From: Thermoanaerobaculia bacterium
Lineage (GTDB): Bacteria > Acidobacteriota > Thermoanaerobaculia > Multivoradales > J023
Length of the DNA: 64,000 nt
Assembly: GCA_030431255.1 (NCBI GenBank)
Contig: JAUIJL010000006.1
Span: 1-64,000, forward strand
Direction: 5' to 3'
Of the stretch, positions 1 through 9,293 are shown piece after piece (positions within the stretch are counted from its first letter, which is position 1; each line of letters starts with the position of its first letter). The translations under genes and the position numbers were made by a program. Under the pieces are notes generated by a model, which saw only the letters and a list, made by a program, of their open reading frames with translations, made no database searches and had not been told where the DNA came from.

Positions 1-1780
1 CGTCGGCGATGCAGCCGCCGATCAAGGTGCTGGGACGCTTGAGCGCTAGGCGGAAACGGTAGACCTCTTGGTCGCTCAATCGAATCGTCGTGAGGTGGCT
101 TTTGGTCTCTTGGACCACCGAGCACGGCAGACCCCAGGGGCCCGAGGTCGCTGGGATTTGCCAGCCGTCGCCCGGCGGACGGTTGTTTTGGTAGAAGCCT
201 TGTCGGATGTCGAGGGTCCAGCCCACGCCGAAGTCGCCCAGTCGCCGGTCGCGGCTGTCGTAGGTGCGAAGAATACGAATGTCGAGGCCCGACAAGGGGA
301 TCTGCAGGTCCACAAAGCTGAGGGTGAAGTGGCCGATTTTCATCTGCCCATCGACGACGACGGAAATGCGGTCCTCGACGATGCGTCCCAGGCTGTCCGT
401 CGCTTCGAGCCTGAGCTCGTGCAGACCGTTGAGCAGCAGGGTCGGGTCGAAGCCGGCCAGCTTTTCGCCCGCCCGAGGCTGGGATCCGCGAGCCAGCTCC
501 TGCCAATCGGTTTGGCCGATCAGGCGATCGGTGGAACCGATCAGACGGCTCGACACGCGCCAGAAGTCGAGCATGGGGCTCGACACGTTGCCCAGTAGGT
601 CCGTGGGCTCGGTGACCTCGGCGAGGTCGAGCGGTGTGGTGAACGCGACCGTCGGGGCGTCGCCTTGGTTGGGGACCTCCAGGGTCACGTCCTCGGTCAC
701 GAGGATCCAATAGCCCTTGCCGACCTCAAACGTCTGGAGGTCGTTGGCCCAATCCGGCACGGTGACGTCGTGGATGGCCCAGGGGTCCTCGGCGTCGGAC
801 GGGTCGTAGCCGTAGACCATCCGATATTTGCCCTGGATGACTTGGAGGGCCGTTTTGATGTGACGGTTTTGACCTGCCGGAAAGCCGATCAGATTCCAGC
901 CCGTGCAGAGCTGCCATGAGCTGGTCGAGGGTAGCTCGTCGTTGGACGGCAGGACGCCGGCTGCGGTGGCGTGGAGCCAGAGTCCTTGGGTCGGGTCGAT
1001 GTTGGTGAGGGTGGACTCGGACGGATTGGCTGGGTCGTAGACTTTCCACTTGTCGCCCGAGGAATCGCAGGCGTCGTAGAACCAGACTTTCGAAGTGCTG
1101 CCGGCGATAGGTGCGAAGACGTCGGACGGGGTGCTCGGGGTCGGCGTTTCGGGGATGGAGATTAGATTCCACGACGGTAGGAACGGGATCGAATCCAGAT
1201 CGGCTTTGGCGAAGACCGTCGTTCCGGTTGGGGTGCGGCCGGCTGAGGTGCCAGGCGTCTCAGAGCCGGGCGTTTCGGAGACGCCGAAGCTCGGGGGTGA
1301 CGGTGGCGTCGGACGTTCCGTCGGTTCTTGGACGGCACCGAAAACGGTGGTCGCCAGGGCTGCCGAGATAAGTGCCAGGCGCTTCGCGGGAGCCTGGCGC
1401 TTCGCGGGAGCCTCTTTGGGCGGTGCCAGGCGTTTCGACGGGGCCTGGCGTTTCGACGGGGCCTGGCGTTTCGACGGGGCCTGGCGTTTCGACGGGGCCT
1501 CCGTTTTGGATATCACCACTGGTGCCGGGCGTTTCGTCGTCGACGGAAACAACCCTTGCAGATCGTCCAGGTGCTCGGCGAGCTTTCGTTCAATTCTTGC
1601 CTGCTCCCGGGCTTCTTCGTCGGCTTCGGCTTGAAGACGGGCCTCGGCCGCTTGGCGGTCGCCGGCGATTTCCTGAAGTGCGAAGATCGGCGGACCGTAG
1701 AGGATCATCCACAGGCAGAAGAGCTGCACGGCGAAGCGCTTCGTGGCAAGACCCACGGTCGATGCTCCGGATTCACTCAT
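1..1780 (-). CDS. YD/Rhs-type large surface protein, N-terminal part (runs off window)
   Basis: The minus frame is open from an ATG at 1780 to the window edge (at least 593 residues), so the C-terminus is missing. Visible in order: a hydrophobic signal or anchor (about residues 15-34, AVQLFCLWMILYG), a charged Glu/Arg-rich stretch, six 18-bp tandem repeats coding A-P-S/A-K-R-Q/L, a Pro/Thr-rich linker, two WNLI-type beta modules (SWNLISIP, GWNLIGFP, ending GKGYWILV), an Ig-like module and the block MKIGHFTLSF...RTYDSRDRRLGDFGVGW, which is typical of the region before YD repeats in Rhs/toxin-like shell proteins. The start overlaps the arginase stop as ATGA, indicating translational coupling. 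Family knowledge suggests a secreted or surface protein, possibly with a C-terminal toxin, but that end is not visible. The frame and family are secure; the role is not. Confidence 0.8.
   Translation of the reverse strand, partial: MSESGASTVGLATKRFAVQLFCLWMILYGPPIFALQEIAGDRQAAEARLQAEADEEAREQARIERKLAEHLDDLQGLFPSTTKRPAPVVISKTEAPSKRQAPSKRQAPSKRQAPSKRLAPPKEAPAKRQAPAKRLALISAALATTVFGAVQEPTERPTPPSPPSFGVSETPGSETPGTSAGRTPTGTTVFAKADLDSIPFLPSWNLISIPETPTPSTPSDVFAPIAGSTSKVWFYDACDSSGDKWKVYDPANPSESTLTNIDPTQGLWLHATAAGVLPSNDELPSTSSWQLCTGWNLIGFPAGQNRHIKTALQVIQGKYRMVYGYDPSDAEDPWAIHDVTVPDWANDLQTFEVGKGYWILVTEDVTLEVPNQGDAPTVAFTTPLDLAEVTEPTDLLGNVSSPMLDFWRVSSRLIGSTDRLIGQTDWQELARGSQPRAGEKLAGFDPTLLLNGLHELRLEATDSLGRIVEDRISVVVDGQMKIGHFTLSFVDLQIPLSGLDIRILRTYDSRDRRLGDFGVGWTLDIRQGFYQNNRPPGDGWQIPATSGPWGLPCSVVQETKSHLTTIRLSDQEVYRFRLALKRPSTLIGGCIAD
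1379..1496 (-). repeat. 18-bp tandem repeats inside the YD/Rhs gene
   Basis: Two copies with a gcgcttcgcgggagcctg period are followed after a short divergent spacer by four nearly perfect 18-bp copies (1425-1442, 1443-1460, 1461-1478, 1479-1496) of gcctggcgtttcgacggg. Read on the minus strand they encode a repeating A-P-S-K-R-Q motif, a basic and probably disordered linker. The 18-bp period preserves the frame, so copy number can change without breaking the protein. Confidence 0.9.
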
Positions 1781-2670
1781 GGCGTGCCCAACATCAGACC
1801 GACGATCTCCTTCATCAGCTTGCCGGCTACGGTTGCGGTAACACCGGGCTCGCCGTCTGGTCCGGCACCGGCGCCCACGTCTTGGGTGGGGTTGTATTCC
1901 ACCAAATCCGCGCCGACGAAATCGAGCTCGGGCCGGCCGAGCAGCTCGTGTAGATAGTCGATGGCCTGCCGGCTCGACAAACCTCCCGGCTCCCGATGGG
2001 AGATGCCGGGGGCAAAGGCTGGATCCAGGGCGTCGAGGTCGAAAGAGAGGTAGACCGGTCCTTGCAGATTCAGGGCGGTTGGGTCGAAAGACTTGAGGTC
2101 CGACATTTCCACGAGCTCGACGCCGAAGCGGTCCACTTGTTGTTGCTGGATCCGGTTGAGGGTGCGGATGCCGATTTGAATCAACCGCGTGGCGAGCCCT
2201 TCTTCCATGATGCGTGCAAAGGGACAAGCGTGGGATAGAAGGTCGCCCTCGAAGTCGGGGTAGAGATCACAATGGGCATCGAAATGCACGATCGTCAATC
2301 CGGGAAAGTGGGATCCATAGGCCCTCAGGATCGGATAGCTCACCGTGTGGTCGCCCCCCAACACGAAAGCTCGCTGCCCTTGGTCCAAGATCTTCTGAAT
2401 GGCGCCCTCGATCGCCTCGACGCCGTGGGGTCCCTTTCGGTTGTCGATCTCTAAATCCCCAGCGTCGATGAGGCGGCCCTGATCGGCTGCCGCGGCCAAG
2501 TCGACCTTTCTCTCGGTGGTGGAGTTGCCGGCGTCGGAATGAAAGGCGCGGCGGATGAGGGGCGGCGCCTGGGCAGGTCCACGCAGGTGGGTCGAGTGGG
2601 CGTCCCAAGGTAGACCGATCACGGCCACCGGCCCTCCGGCATGGCATTCTTCAGCTTTTTTTGAGCTCAT
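1777..2670 (-). CDS. Arginase/agmatinase/formiminoglutamase family hydrolase
   Basis: Predicted 297-residue binuclear manganese ureohydrolase that releases urea or formamide from a guanidino or formimino substrate. The metal-binding signatures are complete: GGDHTVSYP, IVHFDAHCDLYPDF and SFDLDALDPAFAPGISHREPGG. The late active-site Glu is in the EYNPTQD segment, which resembles agmatinases more than true arginases. The length is normal. ATG 2670 has no obvious ribosome-binding site. The stop codon overlaps the next start (ATGA at 1777-1780), so the downstream YD/Rhs gene is probably translated by re-initiation. It is divergent from the aminotransferase gene. The exact substrate cannot be told from the sequence. 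Confidence 0.88.
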   Translation of the reverse strand: MSSKKAEECHAGGPVAVIGLPWDAHSTHLRGPAQAPPLIRRAFHSDAGNSTTERKVDLAAAADQGRLIDAGDLEIDNRKGPHGVEAIEGAIQKILDQGQRAFVLGGDHTVSYPILRAYGSHFPGLTIVHFDAHCDLYPDFEGDLLSHACPFARIMEEGLATRLIQIGIRTLNRIQQQQVDRFGVELVEMSDLKSFDPTALNLQGPVYLSFDLDALDPAFAPGISHREPGGLSSRQAIDYLHELLGRPELDFVGADLVEYNPTQDVGAGAGPDGEPGVTATVAGKLMKEIVGLMLGTP

Positions 2671-2768
2671 GGCCGAAGCTTAGCAGCTCGCTGCCGCCCT
2701 ACGCGGGTCGCCGTAGGCGGCCTGTGCGAGTCGCCTATGACAAGATTCCCTCACCGGAGGACGACCAT

Positions 2769-3955
2769 ATGCGCCAGCCTTTTCTGACATCTCGCCTGCA
2801 GGGTTTCGGCACCACCATCTTCACCGAGATGACCCTGCACGCCCAAAAATACGACGCCCTGAACCTCGGGCAGGGATTCCCGAATTTCGACGGTCCCGAC
2901 GAGATCAAAGCCCTGGCCGCCGAGTCCGTGGGCCACGGCTACAATCAATACGGTCCCATGCCCGGCTTGCCCGATCTCCGCTTGGCGGTGGCGGAGCATC
3001 GCAAGCGGTTTTACGGCGTCGAATACGACCCTGACACCGAGATTACGATCACCCACGGTGCGACCGAGGGGATCCACGTGAGCCTTCAGGCCTTGTGTGA
3101 GGTGGGCGATGAGGTGGTGATTTTCGAGCCCTTTTACGACTCCTACCGGGCTTGCATTGCCATGGCGGGCGCGGTGGACAGACGGTACACCCTGGAAGCA
3201 CCGGATTTCGCCGTCGACGGAGATCGACTGGCGCGTCTGATCACGGACAAGACCCGGGCCATTCTGCTCAACACCCCCCACAACCCCACCGGCAAGGTAT
3301 TCCGCCGATCGGAGCTCGAGCTGATCGCCGACTTGGCGCGGCGCCATGATCTGATCGTCATTGCCGACGAGGTCTATGAGCATCTGGTCTATACGGACGG
3401 GTCAGACGGCTCGGACCGCGAAGCTCCCGCTCACATTCCCATCGCCTCTTTGCCGGGTATGCGGGAAAGAACCGTGACCTTGTCGTCGGCGGGCAAGACT
3501 TTCAGCTTCACCGGCTGGAAAGTAGGCTGGATGTGTGCGCCGCCCGAGCTGACCGCTGCCCTGCGCACGGCCCATCAATTCGTGACTTTTTCGTCGGGCA
3601 CCGCGTTTCAGACCGCCGTGGCCGCGGCCTTGCGCTTGGACGACGCATTTTTCACCCAGCTGGTCGACGACTACCGCCAACGGCGAGACTTCCTTTGCCG
3701 GGGACTGGAAAGCGTGGGTTTCGATGTCATCCGCCCGGACGGCACCTATTTCGTGCTCGCGGACATGCGTCCATTGGGTTTTGACGACGATGTCGAGCTA
3801 TGCCGCGTCATGCCGCAAAAGGTGCAAGTCGCGGCGATTCCCCCCACCGCCTTTTACGTCAACAAATCCGCGGGCCGCCATTTGGTGCGCTTTGCCTTCT
3901 GTAAGAGCATGGATCTGCTCGAAGAAGGGATCCGCCGACTTTCGGGACTGAGCCG

Positions 3956-3959
<4 letters not shown>
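2769..3959 (+). CDS. Class I/II PLP aminotransferase, methionine/glutamine (kynurenine) transaminase type
   Basis: 396 residues from ATG 2769. This start is preferred over an upstream in-frame start at 2661 because GGAGG lies 8 bases before it and the upstream stretch is low-complexity. The PLP Schiff-base lysine is K243 in SSAGKTFSFTGWKVGW; the N-terminal LNLGQGFPNF, the NTPHNPTGKVF asparagine loop and the C-terminal VRFAFCKS arginine region are all present. These are typical of the YbdL/glutamine transaminase K group, which converts 2-oxo-4-methylthiobutanoate or aromatic oxoacids to amino acids using glutamine. The stop overlaps the omega-amidase start as ATGA, which supports the glutamine-using assignment because omega-amidase removes the 2-oxoglutaramate by-product. 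Confidence 0.88.
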
Positions 3960-4720
<761 letters not shown>

Positions 4721-4913
4721 GTCCTCACCTAATCTCCTTCTGGGACGTGACCGCCCTTCACGACGTCGCCCGACAGGCAAAGAAACGACGTTGGACGCCG
4801 TGACCAAGGTCTCGGTACAATCCGAGCAGCGTCAGCTCCACAAATCGTCATCTCCAGCGGCTCGCCCTGCCCCGGCGAATCGTGCTGCCGAAATCTGCCT
4901 GAAGGAGAGAATC

Positions 4914-6257
4914 ATGAGATCTCGTGATCGCGTGTCCATCGTGCTCGCCCTTTTCGCTTGCTGCTTGCTGCTCTTTGCCGGATGTGCCGGCGAGGAAAAG
5001 GCCGAAACCGAGGAAGCTGTCGAAGCCGCCTCGGGAACCGAAACCTATGGAGGAGGCTCCGAGCCGTGCCTGGCGTCTCCCTCGTGGGTGACCGATCCGA
5101 ATCCGCCGGCCGAAATCGGCAACGGAGTGCCCGTGGGTGAGGAAACGAATTGCCAGTTCTACCAATTCGGCTGGCAGTGGTTCTTGAAGCTGGCCTCGCC
5201 CACCGGCGATTCGGGAGAGCGCGGTTTCGAGGCCTTGACCGTCTTTCTACCGAACGTCAAGGACCAGTGTTTGAAAGACGCCCTCGCCACCGGCGTCGAG
5301 GCTATGAAGAACAGCCTTCACGTGCGCCTCTCCAAAGGCATGGAGCAGGATACGGCCCATGTTCAACCGGCGGAGCTGGCCCAGGCCACCGGTCAAGCCC
5401 TCTATGACCAGAACGGCAACGTCGTGCTCTACACCATCGGCTATAGCTCGAACGAATGCCAAGCTACGGCCGAGAACGGCTACCTGCCGAATACCATCGA
5501 AACCAAGCTTTCTTGGCGGGTTCTGCAGCCGGACGAGCCCGAGCTCGACACCTACTACCAAATGGCCGACGTGGTCGTGCCGGAATTCTCCGACGATCCG
5601 ATTACCCTCGGCTTGGTTGGCTTCCATTTGGTGATCAACACCAAGGATCACCCGGAATTTGTTTGGTTGACCTGGGAGCACAAATCGAACGCGCCGACTT
5701 GCACCGATCCGCAGCCGGTTCCTGCGGGCGGCTGGTCGTTCCTTTCCGAAACCTGCGCCGAGTGTTTGGCCAACCCCACGGACACCTGCAAAGCGACGTG
5801 TAATTTCAACACGGGTGTGAAGTGCGGCAGCGAGGGTGAGCCCCCATGCTCGGTCACCGGCGCCCCCAACGAGGTCTGCCAGGTTTATGCCTGGGGCACC
5901 GACCCGGGCAGTGAGACCAACGGCAACGACAACGACACCAACCGCAAAAACATCATAGAGCTGAACGATCAGCTGGTGGGTTCGGACGGATTCGTGAAAG
6001 CGGATCCGAACATGGCGATTTGGCAGTATTACCAGCTGGTCGGCGGTTTGTGGACCAACGGCGGAGTCGCCTCGGGCGGCACGGACGTGCAGCGCGGGTC
6101 CCTAGAGCTGGCGAATACCACCATGGAAACGTTCTTCCAGCAGTCGCCCAAGAACTGCTTCACTTGCCACAACTACAAACCGGAGACCCCGCTCACCGTC
6201 AGCCACATCATCGACGATCTCTTGCCGTCGACCACCAGTGGTGAAACCGGCGAATAG
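4914..6257 (+). CDS. Large Cys-rich lipoprotein with one C-terminal CXXCH haem motif
   Basis: 447 residues from ATG 4914, preceded by GAAGGAGAGA. An upstream in-frame start at 4791 would place 41 extra residues before a perfect lipoprotein signal (LALFACCLLLFAGC), so it is rejected. The mature protein is predicted to be acylated at the Cys of FAGC. The centre is Cys-rich (CAECLANPTDTCKATC and further Cys) and may be disulfide-bonded. Near the C-terminus NCFTCHNY provides a CXXCH haem c attachment site, followed by VSHIIDDL. I do not recognise the large central domain; it may be a periplasmic redox or binding protein. A TACAAT hexamer at 4816-4821 could be a -10 element, but the nearest TTGGAC is 19 bases away. 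Confidence 0.75.
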   Translation: MRSRDRVSIVLALFACCLLLFAGCAGEEKAETEEAVEAASGTETYGGGSEPCLASPSWVTDPNPPAEIGNGVPVGEETNCQFYQFGWQWFLKLASPTGDSGERGFEALTVFLPNVKDQCLKDALATGVEAMKNSLHVRLSKGMEQDTAHVQPAELAQATGQALYDQNGNVVLYTIGYSSNECQATAENGYLPNTIETKLSWRVLQPDEPELDTYYQMADVVVPEFSDDPITLGLVGFHLVINTKDHPEFVWLTWEHKSNAPTCTDPQPVPAGGWSFLSETCAECLANPTDTCKATCNFNTGVKCGSEGEPPCSVTGAPNEVCQVYAWGTDPGSETNGNDNDTNRKNIIELNDQLVGSDGFVKADPNMAIWQYYQLVGGLWTNGGVASGGTDVQRGSLELANTTMETFFQQSPKNCFTCHNYKPETPLTVSHIIDDLLPSTTSGETGE

Positions 6258-6295
6258 CAGCGGTCCGCACACCTTCGGACCTTGATTCGATCATC

Positions 6296-6325
6296 GACCC
6301 CTCGGCGCTCCCGTGCCGAGGGGTC
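6296..6325. terminator. Bidirectional rho-independent-type terminator between convergent genes
   Basis: Perfect 11-bp stem gacccctcggc / gccgaggggtc with an 8-base loop, between the plus-strand lipoprotein gene and the minus-strand GT4 gene whose stop codon abuts it at 6326. It is followed on the plus strand by ttatctattt. It probably serves both convergent units. Confidence 0.75.
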
Positions 6326-7447
6326 TTATCTATTTGCCGCTGTTTCGAAGCACATCTGCCTGAAGGCTTCGATCTGGTCTCGGAGACGAAAGTCTCGCTC
6401 CACCCGCAGGCGCCCCGCTCGACCCATCTTACGGCCGGCTTCCGGGTCGCCTGCGATGGTTTGGATTGCATCGGCCATCGCCGAAGGGTATCGGGTCGGC
6501 ACCAACAGCCCCTCCACACCGTGGTCGATAGCTTCCGCCATGCCCCCGCAAAGGGTGGAAACCACCGGCAGCCCGCACGCCATGGCTTCGAGCACGGCAT
6601 TGGAAATGCCCTCGCAAACACTCGACAGGAGAAAGACGTCCGCACGGTGAAGCATCGCTTGGACGCCATCGGCATCGAGGGCTCCGTGGAGCACCACCCG
6701 GTCTTGGAGGTCGAGATCTTGAATCGTGAACAGCAGACGCTGGCGGTCCGGCCCGTCGCCCACGAGATGATAGCGAACGTCGACACCCCGATCCCGCAGC
6801 AAACCCATCGCTACCAAAGCGTCTTCGAAGCCCTTACGCCAGATCAACGATCCAACACCGACTACTTCCAACGGCTCCCCTGGGATCTTTTCGCTCGAGC
6901 TCGCCGGTCGCAACCGATCCACATCCACCGCCGGGGTGATCACCCGCGTCTTGGCCGGATCCAAACCGAGCTCTACCGATGCGTCCAGGATGTCTTGGGA
7001 CACGCAATGCACGGCGGTCGCCAGCTCAAACATTTCCGGATATCGATCCGTCAAGGCTCCTCGACCGGGAACATGGGGAGCGATCAAGATTTGCGAGCCT
7101 CGGCAGCTGACGATCGAAGGAATACCCTTGCGCATCAACGGCAGGTAGTGCACAGCCGCAGAATTCCAGGGAAAGTAGAGAAGGTCCCAAGGTTGGGTGA
7201 GGAAGGGTCGCAGGCTCGGCTTTGCAGATCCCCACCGACGACGCCAGAGCTCGGCCACCCCGCCCTCCCGGGGCAGCGGTAAGCGGTGGATGTGGTCGGC
7301 ATTCGGCTCGACCGAATCCTTGAGCGCCATCCAGATCTGGAAGGACTCGTCGGCCAAGCCGCGGAATAGGCGCTCCAAGAAGGACTCCGGGGGCCAACGG
7401 CTCCCGAGCACCAACATCCGCAGCTTGGTCGTCGTGCCCTGGTGCAT
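6326..7447 (-). CDS. Family 4 glycosyltransferase
   Basis: 373 residues from ATG 7447. A TTG six bases further upstream is possible, but AAGGA sits at the right distance for the ATG. GT-B fold features: N-terminal LVLGSRWPPESF, the linker GVGSLIWRKGFEDAL, the donor-binding LVGDGPDR, and the EX7E motif in CEGISNAVLEAMACGLPVV. These are retaining GT4 (glycosyl transferases group 1) hallmarks. It transfers a sugar from a nucleotide donor to a growing glycan at the inner face of the membrane. It is the last gene of a minus-strand island with an amidotransferase, a GT2 enzyme and an MFS exporter. The donor sugar is unknown. Confidence 0.85.
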   Translation of the reverse strand: MHQGTTTKLRMLVLGSRWPPESFLERLFRGLADESFQIWMALKDSVEPNADHIHRLPLPREGGVAELWRRRWGSAKPSLRPFLTQPWDLLYFPWNSAAVHYLPLMRKGIPSIVSCRGSQILIAPHVPGRGALTDRYPEMFELATAVHCVSQDILDASVELGLDPAKTRVITPAVDVDRLRPASSSEKIPGEPLEVVGVGSLIWRKGFEDALVAMGLLRDRGVDVRYHLVGDGPDRQRLLFTIQDLDLQDRVVLHGALDADGVQAMLHRADVFLLSSVCEGISNAVLEAMACGLPVVSTLCGGMAEAIDHGVEGLLVPTRYPSAMADAIQTIAGDPEAGRKMGRAGRLRVERDFRLRDQIEAFRQMCFETAANR

Positions 7448-7457
7448 TTCCAATTCC

Positions 7458-9293
7458 TTATTGGCGTTGCAGCCACATGGAGAAGGTCAACAGCATCGAG
7501 ACCGTATAACCCGTGGCGGGCAGCGGCTCGGCGTGGAAAGCATCCAGAAGACCGCGGATCGCCGCCGGCTCGACCCAGTCGTGAACAGGAAGGCCCGGTT
7601 GGGTCAGGTGGCGCTCGAGCGCAGCTCGGCCTTCATCGTGCAGGAATTGCACCTCCCAATTGCGCTCCAAGACCCGCTCCCGTCGGAGGACTCGCCAGGC
7701 CTTCTTCAACGCTCGCTTCGGCAGTAGCCAGGTGTTGAAATGCTGCCAAGTGTAGAGCGACGCATCGTAGACCTGCCAAGGCACCCGGGCGAGATGCGGT
7801 GCCAGGCATTTAATGGCATCGATTTCCAATCGCCGATTCGCCACGAATTCCGTCGGCACCTCGGTAAAAAAATCCACCAAGCGAGGATCGTAGAAGGGCA
7901 GACGCGGCTTGGACCCGAGCTGATAGGCCCGCAGGCCGGCGACGGTCCAGCGAAACGACCAATGGTCGGTTTTGAAGGCCTTGATCCGGAAGTCCGGGTC
8001 TTGGATCGACCCATATCGCGACAGCTCTCCCCCGACCCAATTGGCGAGCGCTTCAGACGGCTCCTCTCCTAGCCGGGATTTACAGATGTGGTCCACCAGC
8101 CAGCGACTGCCTCGCTTTTGCAGGCGGGAAAGGGTATGCCGAGTCACCTCTTCCTCGATGTCTTGGCCACCTCGCCATCCCATGTCGTCCAGCCAGACAT
8201 CCCCCCAATGGGCTGCCACCACAGAGCCCCCGTGCCGTCTCAAGAGAGGCGAAATCTGGGATTGTCGGGTCTGGGTGACATCCTGGAATCCCTCGACGGC
8301 GGCCATCACCTCATGGTGTCGACGAAAAAGATAGGGCTCGATCTCTATCGATTCAAAGGGCATGCTTCGACGATCCGCCAAGCGTCGGGCGATTCGGGTC
8401 TCCACCGAGCGGGGGCCGTAACCGTAGGAGTAGCACCACCTTCCTTCGCGCTGCCCGTCGAGGGCCGCTAGGGTCAACCGGGAGTCCAGCCCGCCGGAAA
8501 GGGGGATGGCCAAGGTGTCATCACATTGATCGATCTCGCTCATGATCTGCCGAATGAGCGCGCAGAAGGCTTCTAGGGTGTCGTCGTAGGAGCGCCCGGA
8601 CCGAGGCTGGTGGGACCAATCCCAATAACGCCTCTGGCGCCACGCCCGCGAGTCGAGCTCATAGACGTATCTTCTCGCCGGCTGAAAGATCCTCACATCT
8701 TCATATGGGGTGTGGTCCCCGGGAAAGAACCCGAAGCTGAAGAATCCCGCCAAACCGAAGAGATCAAGGTGTCGACGGGAGCCGACCGATACACCGGCCA
8801 TGCAGCTGCCGAAGCCCGCGGGACCGTAGTAAGCGTGCATCGCCCCTAAACGATCGGTGAGCACTTCGATTTGCCCGTTCTCGCTTCGGCGGATCAGGAT
8901 AAAGCGCTCGCCGAGGACCGCGGGATCCGCGTCCGACCAAGCGACCTTCTCGATCTCCTCGCGAGTCGCCCGGATCTCGCCAAAGAGCCAAACCCGACCA
9001 CGAGCCCCTTCAAGCTGGTGCCAGGCACTTCCGACCCAGTGCCAGGCATCTCCACCTGCGTTTCCGTCTTCGCCGTCTGGATCTAATGGGGTTCCCTTCC
9101 GGATGCCGTCGATCGGGCGCTCGCTCGAGCCCGAGCAAGCTTGGGTAAAGAGCGCGTGATCCTCGCTGCGGAAGACCTCGGTCCACGGCAGACTTGTGCG
9201 GCCGGCGGCCGGCGGCCGGCCGTCCAAGGCGAAATACCAATCCCCGACCTCGACTTGAGCCACCTCTCCTCCGCCGGCTCTGCGCTTATCCAC
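7458..9293 (-). CDS. Asparagine-synthase-like amidotransferase of a glycan cluster
   Basis: 611 residues if begun at GTG 9293, which overlaps the end of the upstream GT2 gene by 8 bases; a second GTG at 9263 follows GGAGGAGAG and is a good alternative. The ATP-pyrophosphatase signature is clear: LAIPLSGGLDSRLTLAAL, then a typical C-terminal helical domain. The N-terminal half resembles the Ntn glutaminase fold (LTDRLGAMHAYYGP) but does not begin with Met-Cys, so the nucleophilic cysteine of glutamine-dependent enzymes is absent. This suggests use of free ammonia, or a non-amidotransferase ligase such as a cyclase. Neighbouring glycosyltransferases suggest amidation of a sugar acid or glycan-linked amino acid. 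Three copies of a TGCCTGGCAC element lie within the gene. Confidence 0.78.
   Translation of the reverse strand: MDKRRAGGGEVAQVEVGDWYFALDGRPPAAGRTSLPWTEVFRSEDHALFTQACSGSSERPIDGIRKGTPLDPDGEDGNAGGDAWHWVGSAWHQLEGARGRVWLFGEIRATREEIEKVAWSDADPAVLGERFILIRRSENGQIEVLTDRLGAMHAYYGPAGFGSCMAGVSVGSRRHLDLFGLAGFFSFGFFPGDHTPYEDVRIFQPARRYVYELDSRAWRQRRYWDWSHQPRSGRSYDDTLEAFCALIRQIMSEIDQCDDTLAIPLSGGLDSRLTLAALDGQREGRWCYSYGYGPRSVETRIARRLADRRSMPFESIEIEPYLFRRHHEVMAAVEGFQDVTQTRQSQISPLLRRHGGSVVAAHWGDVWLDDMGWRGGQDIEEEVTRHTLSRLQKRGSRWLVDHICKSRLGEEPSEALANWVGGELSRYGSIQDPDFRIKAFKTDHWSFRWTVAGLRAYQLGSKPRLPFYDPRLVDFFTEVPTEFVANRRLEIDAIKCLAPHLARVPWQVYDASLYTWQHFNTWLLPKRALKKAWRVLRRERVLERNWEVQFLHDEGRAALERHLTQPGLPVHDWVEPAAIRGLLDAFHAEPLPATGYTVSMLLTFSMWLQRQ
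9018..9058. repeat. Pair of GTGCCTGGCAC-type palindromes inside a gene
   Basis: Two copies of the short palindrome (gtgccaggcac and gtgccaggcat) occur about 30 bases apart and encode DAWHWVGSAWHQ in the N-terminal part of the asparagine-synthase-like protein. A third related copy lies at 7800-7810 in the same gene, and related tgccaggc/tgcctggc sequences occur in the YD/Rhs gene and near 5070. They look like a dispersed short repeat tolerated in coding frames. Confidence 0.6.

Noticed and set aside
1379-1496. CRISPR array
   Set aside because: The repeats are contiguous 18-bp coding units without spacers.
1095-1957. Plus-strand frames with repeated F-D-G-A-W-R units
   Set aside because: They are read-through of the 18-bp repeats on the wrong strand; the minus-strand YD/Rhs frame is continuous and has real domains.
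4791-4821. TTGGAC-TACAAT promoter for the haem lipoprotein
   Set aside because: The spacer is 19 bases and the -35 is weak; kept only as a remark.
7458-9293. Lasso-peptide or other RiPP cyclase assignment
   Set aside because: No leader peptidase, PqqD-like protein or precursor gene is adjacent; the neighbours are glycosyltransferases.
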